DNA of 9,944 bases from an uncultured Lachnospiraceae bacterium (GTDB lineage: Bacteria; Bacillota; Clostridia; Lachnospirales; Lachnospiraceae), in assembly GCA_946639085.1 (NCBI GenBank), contig CAMPBP010000026.1:1-9944 (forward strand). The letters run 5' to 3'. The first letter of the stretch is position 1, and each line of letters starts with the position of its first letter. The translations under genes and the position numbers were made by a program. The notes beneath the pieces are model-generated. The model had not been told where the DNA came from. It ran no database searches and saw only the letters and a list, made by a program, of their open reading frames with translations. This document shows, one piece after another, positions 6,834 through 9,944 of this stretch.

Positions 6834-7742
6834 CTATAATCCCCGTGTCCTGATTATCCTTCCTATTCCTTCAGGGAAGCTTACTTCCGGCACAAAACCT
6901 ATGTCGGAATAAAGTTTTTCGTCTTTCGTTTCAATACCGTAAACCGAACCGTCATTTGTCTTAGGCGCAAAAGAACACAGTTCCGACGCTCCCATGATAT
7001 CGGCAAGTTCCGATATGTAATCTCTTAAAGGTTTCGATTCGGGATGAGCTATCCTGTATATGGAATCTCTCTCGATCTTTTCCCCGAGAAGATAAAAGAT
7101 CATGCCGCAATCGCTTTCGTAAAGGTAGTTCCAGGTCTGCTCTCCCGAAGAAAACTTTGCTTCTTCACGGTTTGAAAAACGATCCATCGCATAATCGATC
7201 ATTGTCCCTTTATTGTCATGAGGGCCGTATACGCTGAACACTCTGCCCCAGATATGCGTGATACCGTACTTCTCGCACAGCTTCTTACTTAAAAACCCGG
7301 CAGAAAGCTTTCCTATACCATAGGCGGTTTTGGGATTGCAGGGTGTATTCTCATCGATCAATCCTTTTACCGGTCCGTACTCGGCCTGAGAACCCGCTCC
7401 TATGAACTTTTTACAGCCAAATCGCTTTGCAACCTCCACCGCATCAAGGGTATGCTTTATGTTCCTTGCATGTGTCATCGGATTATCGCGCTCTTCCTTA
7501 TTAGCGCCTTCCCAGGCAAAATGATATAAAGCATCGCAGTCCGAAGGTATGCCGCTTAATTTATCAAGATCGTTTATCCCGCACGTTACAACATGCACCA
7601 TGTCCGATCTTTTTACCCTGTCAAGTCTTGTTGTATCGGGTCTGACTATGGCATACACCTCAGTCCCTTTTTCTGCGGCAACATCAATCAATGCTGTTCC
7701 CAGCATACTGGTTGCGCCGGTAACGATTATCTTTTTCAACAT
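6834..7742 (-). CDS. Extended-SDR NAD(P)-dependent nucleotide-sugar reductase/epimerase
   Basis: A 302-residue extended short-chain dehydrogenase. Seen are the Rossmann motif TGATSMLG (8-15), in which the middle glycine of GxxGxxG is Ser12, YHFAWEG (73-79), the catalytic Ser118 in GAGSQAEYG, and YGIGK (Tyr141, Lys145). The length, and a GEQTWNYLYESD segment that lines up with a GEQ..F motif in abequose synthase (RfbJ), fit a reductase of the CDP-abequose/paratose synthase type. Between RfbH, transketolase and RfbG genes, the likely job is reducing the 4-keto group, or the keto group of a newly added side chain, of a CDP-3,6-dideoxy sugar. A C-epimerase role is the main alternative. The ATG has AAGAGG only three bases upstream, which is close; the adjoining TTG is also possible. 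The gap from the transketolase stop is 27 bp. Family is certain; substrate is inferred. Confidence 0.82.
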   Translation of the reverse strand: MLKKIIVTGATSMLGTALIDVAAEKGTEVYAIVRPDTTRLDRVKRSDMVHVVTCGINDLDKLSGIPSDCDALYHFAWEGANKEERDNPMTHARNIKHTLDAVEVAKRFGCKKFIGAGSQAEYGPVKGLIDENTPCNPKTAYGIGKLSAGFLSKKLCEKYGITHIWGRVFSVYGPHDNKGTMIDYAMDRFSNREEAKFSSGEQTWNYLYESDCGMIFYLLGEKIERDSIYRIAHPESKPLRDYISELADIMGASELCSFAPKTNDGSVYGIETKDEKLYSDIGFVPEVSFPEGIGRIIRTRGL

Positions 7743-7769
7743 TTCCCTCTTAACAATCTCTCGGTTGAT

Positions 7770-8699
7770 CTAAATCATCTTAAGTATTGCTTCTTTGATG
7801 CCCTTTACATCGTAACCGTACTTTTCGTAAAGGTAAGGCGCATGAGCCATTGCATCGAATCTGTCCGGTACGCCGATATTTACAAATTTTGTCGACATGC
7901 CTTCTTCACAAATGACTTTCGATACCATGGATCCCAGTCCGCCGTATACGTTATGGTCGTGGGCAACGATCACCTTTCCGGTTTTTGCGGCATCGATCAC
8001 GGCCTTTTTATCTATGGGTTTGATGGAATAAAGATCCACTACTCTGAATCTTTTACCTGTTTCTTTTTCAACTTCTTTTACTGCCTCAAGTGCATATCCC
8101 ACCGTTACGCCGGCGCACAGAACGGCTCCGTCCTTTCCTTCGAATACCGTTTTCGATCCGCCGAAAGAAAATTCTTCGCTCGCATCATATATGTCTTCGC
8201 AAGGTTCGACACTGCAGCGGATATATACCGGGCCGTCATATTTTACGGAAAGTTCAAGCATCTTTTCCGCCAAAACCTTATCGCTTGTCTCGATAACATT
8301 TATCCCCGGCATGGAAGTAACTATTCCTATGTCCTCAAGTCCCCAGTGAGTCGCGCCGGATACTCCGCCGGACACTCCGGAATATACGCTTATGAGCTTG
8401 ACGTTTTTGTTTCCGTAAGCCACATCGGTACGTACCTGCTCGCATGCTCTCATGGTAAGAAAAGGAGCCATGGAAAATACAAAGGGGATAAATCCTTCAA
8501 GTGAAAGACCCGCTGCGAAAGAAACCATGTTCTGCTCGGCTATTCCGACACTGAATTCCCTTCCCGGAAACTTCTCTTTAAAAGTCTTATTTCTGCATGT
8601 GGCAGCAAGATCCGCATTTATAACCAATACTTTGTCGTTCTTTTCGCCGAGTACGCTCATGTATTCGCCGATAACGTTTCTGAGGTAACTTTTACTCAT
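7770..8699 (-). CDS. Transketolase C-terminal subunit (pyrimidine-binding half)
   Basis: A 309-residue protein equal to the C-terminal half of transketolase and the partner of the upstream N-terminal half; together they bind thiamine diphosphate. The activating Glu is Glu55 in VGIAEQNM, and THWGLED (His118, Glu122) lies in the active-site loop. Just before it, where classical enzymes read GEDG, this protein reads GVSG (112-115), so Ser114 sits where yeast transketolase has the acceptor-binding Asp477. The two GVSG units are encoded by a 12-bp tandem repeat at 8355-8378. An in-frame GTG at 8708 exists, but the ATG at 8699 has GAGGTGG five bases upstream and forms an ATGA overlap with the stop of the N-terminal subunit, so it is chosen. 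Expected to transfer a two-carbon ketol unit; position in an rfb operon suggests a sugar-nucleotide acceptor rather than pentose phosphate. Function in the operon is inferred. Confidence 0.88.
   Translation of the reverse strand: MSKSYLRNVIGEYMSVLGEKNDKVLVINADLAATCRNKTFKEKFPGREFSVGIAEQNMVSFAAGLSLEGFIPFVFSMAPFLTMRACEQVRTDVAYGNKNVKLISVYSGVSGGVSGATHWGLEDIGIVTSMPGINVIETSDKVLAEKMLELSVKYDGPVYIRCSVEPCEDIYDASEEFSFGGSKTVFEGKDGAVLCAGVTVGYALEAVKEVEKETGKRFRVVDLYSIKPIDKKAVIDAAKTGKVIVAHDHNVYGGLGSMVSKVICEEGMSTKFVNIGVPDRFDAMAHAPYLYEKYGYDVKGIKEAILKMI
8355..8378. repeat. 12-bp tandem repeat in the transketolase active-site loop
   Basis: GCCGGATACTCC is followed directly by GCCGGACACTCC (11 of 12 bases identical). 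On the minus strand it encodes GVSG-GVSG, just before the THWGLED motif of the transketolase C-terminal subunit. Confidence 0.8.
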
Positions 8700-9544
8700 G
8701 ACTGCCACCTCGCAAAATATGCTTTTTCAAGACCCTCTATTGCCGCGGTAAGCTGCTCGTCGGTTATCTTTCCGGCGTGCCAACGCTGTACGTCTTCCAT
8801 AAAATCCACACCTTTTCCCTTTACGGTGTGTGCAACAATGCATGTGGGCACATCACTGTCGGGTAAAGGAAGTGAGTCGAAGGTTTTCTTTATCTCTTCT
8901 ATATTGTTTCCGTCAATCTCTGCTACGTTCCATCCGAATGATCTGTACTTGTCGGCGATGTTTCCAAGGCCCGTCAGATCCTCAATATATCCGTCGGCTT
9001 CAAGACCGTTGTTATCCACTATGGCCACCAGATTTCCCAGTTTGCAATGGACCGCGTTCATGGCGGCTTCCCATATGGAGCCTTCGGATTGCTCGCCGTC
9101 ACCCATAACGGTATATACACGACTTGTCCTGTTTTTCTTAAGTTTAAGACCCGCTGCCATTCCGCATGCTATGGGCATACCGTGTCCCAGACTGCCGGTC
9201 GATACTTCCACAAAAGGATTCACGATGTTACAGGAATGCATGGAGAATCTTCCCTGATCCTTGGCATACTCGTTGATAACATCTTCGGGTGAAAAGCAGC
9301 CGAGCGCTGCCTGACAAAAGCTTGTCACGGCCGAGGCATGACCTTTTGAAAGAACGAACCTGTCCCTGGCCTCGTCTTTTATGTTCTTTGGATCATAATT
9401 CATCTTATAAAGCCACAGAACCGTCATGACATCGGTAATGGAAAGGTCTCCGCCTATATGAATGACTTCCTTATTGCACAGCTTAAGAAGATTCTTACGT
9501 ATCTCCATTGCTGCCTTTTCCAATTCGGATATTGAATAACTCAT
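8696..9544 (-). CDS. Transketolase N-terminal subunit (ThDP-pyrophosphate-binding half)
   Basis: A 282-residue protein equal to the N-terminal half of transketolase. It binds the diphosphate of thiamine diphosphate and the metal. Seen are HIGG (His29), SKGHAS (66-71), SMHS (His103), STGSLGHG (115-122), the ThDP motif GDGEQSEGSIWEA from 148 ending at NN (178-179), and RWHAGK (His256). The catalytic histidines known from yeast transketolase therefore appear retained, and the length is normal for split transketolases. AAGAAGG lies seven to eight bases before the ATG. The gene begins 12 bp after the rfbH stop and its TGA overlaps the ATG of the C-terminal subunit by 4 bp, so the two halves should be made in equal amounts. 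Housekeeping pentose-phosphate function is possible, but the location between rfbH and a nucleotide-sugar reductase argues for a dedicated role in making a branched sugar. Confidence 0.9.
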   Translation of the reverse strand: MSYSISELEKAAMEIRKNLLKLCNKEVIHIGGDLSITDVMTVLWLYKMNYDPKNIKDEARDRFVLSKGHASAVTSFCQAALGCFSPEDVINEYAKDQGRFSMHSCNIVNPFVEVSTGSLGHGMPIACGMAAGLKLKKNRTSRVYTVMGDGEQSEGSIWEAAMNAVHCKLGNLVAIVDNNGLEADGYIEDLTGLGNIADKYRSFGWNVAEIDGNNIEEIKKTFDSLPLPDSDVPTCIVAHTVKGKGVDFMEDVQRWHAGKITDEQLTAAIEGLEKAYFARWQS

Positions 9545-9556
9545 TGTCTGCCCTTC

Positions 9557-9944
9557 TTAAGATCTTACCGCTTCCGTAATGATCTTAGCCATGTAGTCGA
9601 TCATCTCGTCCGTCATTCCCGGATATACGCCGACCCAGAATGAATTGTTCATTATGTAATCTGTGGTATCGAGTGTTCCGGCCACCCTGTATGCATCGGT
9701 GTTCCTTATACCGTCAAATGCCGGGTGCTTTATGAGATTTCCGGAAAAAACAGGTCTTGTCTGAATGTTATTGCTCTCTATATATTTCGTGATAGCGTTT
9801 CTTTCAAGACCGCTTCCTTCTCTTACCGATATCATGAAACCAAACCATGAAGGATCGCTTCCCTCGACAGGCTTCGGCAGAATGATCTTATCCTCCAAAG
9901 GCTTTAACCCATTGTAAAGTCTTTCCCAGTTGTGTTTTCTTCTT
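9557..9944 (-). CDS. rfbH: RfbH, CDP-4-keto-6-deoxyglucose 3-dehydratase, C-terminal part
   Basis: The frame is open from the right edge to a TAA at 9557-9559, giving 129 codons of a protein usually about 440 residues. There is no real start in the window: the frame continues through a TTG at 9898 to the edge with RfbH-like sequence. Characteristic segments are ILPKPVEGSDPSWFGF, NNIQTRPVFSGNL, HPAFD, and TDYIMNNSFWVGVYPGMT, which are typical of the C-terminus of RfbH. This iron-sulfur, pyridoxamine-phosphate enzyme removes the C3 hydroxyl of CDP-4-keto-6-deoxyglucose to give CDP-4-keto-3,6-dideoxyglucose, working with a reductase partner. The cofactor-binding half lies outside the window. It is 12 bp from the transketolase N-terminal gene, and its pairing with rfbG in one operon supports the assignment strongly. 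Confidence 0.92.
   Translation of the reverse strand, partial: RRKHNWERLYNGLKPLEDKIILPKPVEGSDPSWFGFMISVREGSGLERNAITKYIESNNIQTRPVFSGNLIKHPAFDGIRNTDAYRVAGTLDTTDYIMNNSFWVGVYPGMTDEMIDYMAKIITEAVRS

Noticed and set aside
7593..8504. Long 303-codon open frame on the plus strand, antisense to the transketolase C-terminal subunit and SDR genes
   Set aside because: It has no ribosome binding site, the translation is unusually rich in Cys, His, Phe and Tyr with no family motifs, and the opposite strand clearly encodes transketolase and an SDR with intact motifs.
8700..8708. GTG start of the transketolase C-terminal subunit at 8708
   Set aside because: It overlaps the ribosome binding site of the ATG at 8699, which gives a standard ATGA overlap with the preceding gene.
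9557..9898. A stand-alone 113-residue gene starting at 9898
   Set aside because: The codon there is TTG with no proper start signal, and the same frame continues to the window edge with RfbH-like residues, so this is the end of a larger gene.
1..9944. Mobile elements, CRISPR arrays, tRNA or rRNA genes
   Set aside because: No repeat-spacer array, transposase or integrase motif, terminal inverted repeats or structured RNA gene was seen; genes fill nearly the whole window.

Overview
This window most likely comes from a Gram-positive, plant-polysaccharide-degrading anaerobe of the Lachnospiraceae type (rumen or gut, Butyrivibrio-like). That is an inference from the strong AGGAGG-type ribosome binding sites, tightly packed genes, intracellular (signal-less) glycosidases and the overall look of the proteins. 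Genus cannot be fixed from sequence alone.

Positions 1-4730 form an alpha-galactoside utilisation locus with a divergent layout. To the left on the minus strand lie a CE1-type esterase (1347-2141) and then a GH36 alpha-galactosidase that runs off the left edge (1-1331). To the right on the plus strand lie a GH27 alpha-galactosidase with an unusual beta-sandwich insert in its catalytic barrel (2270-4066) and an overlapping small gene that joins an SLH-like N-terminus to a rhodanese domain (4059-4730). The 128-bp spacer (2142-2269) carries a perfect TGTAAA-N4-TTTACA palindrome and a -10-like box readable on both strands, so the two arms may share control. None of the four proteins has a visible signal peptide, which suggests intracellular trimming of imported, possibly acetylated galacto-oligosaccharides.

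Positions 4715-9944 form a minus-strand surface-polysaccharide operon, read right to left: rfbH (3' part only), the two halves of a split transketolase, an extended-SDR nucleotide-sugar reductase/epimerase, a GtrB-like membrane-anchored GT2 glycosyltransferase, and rfbG (CDP-glucose 4,6-dehydratase). Genes are separated by 3-27 bp or overlap, so this looks like one transcript. RfbG and RfbH make CDP-3,6-dideoxy-4-keto-hexose. The split transketolase between RfbH and the reductase suggests that a two-carbon ketol unit is added to this 4-ketosugar to give a branched 3,6-dideoxy sugar, which the SDR would reduce and a glycosyltransferase would use. This is the most interesting hypothesis in the window. 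It gains some support from the C-terminal transketolase subunit, where a 12-bp tandem repeat encodes GVSG-GVSG in place of the usual GEDG motif and so removes the Asp that reads the acceptor's hydroxyl in classical transketolases.

The two loci converge and their 3' ends overlap by 16 bp. A strong hairpin with a T-rich tail, oriented to stop the minus-strand operon, lies about 200 bp inside the opposing rhodanese gene. No RNA genes, CRISPR arrays, insertion sequences or other mobile elements were seen. The only non-coding stretch over 30 bp is the divergent spacer.
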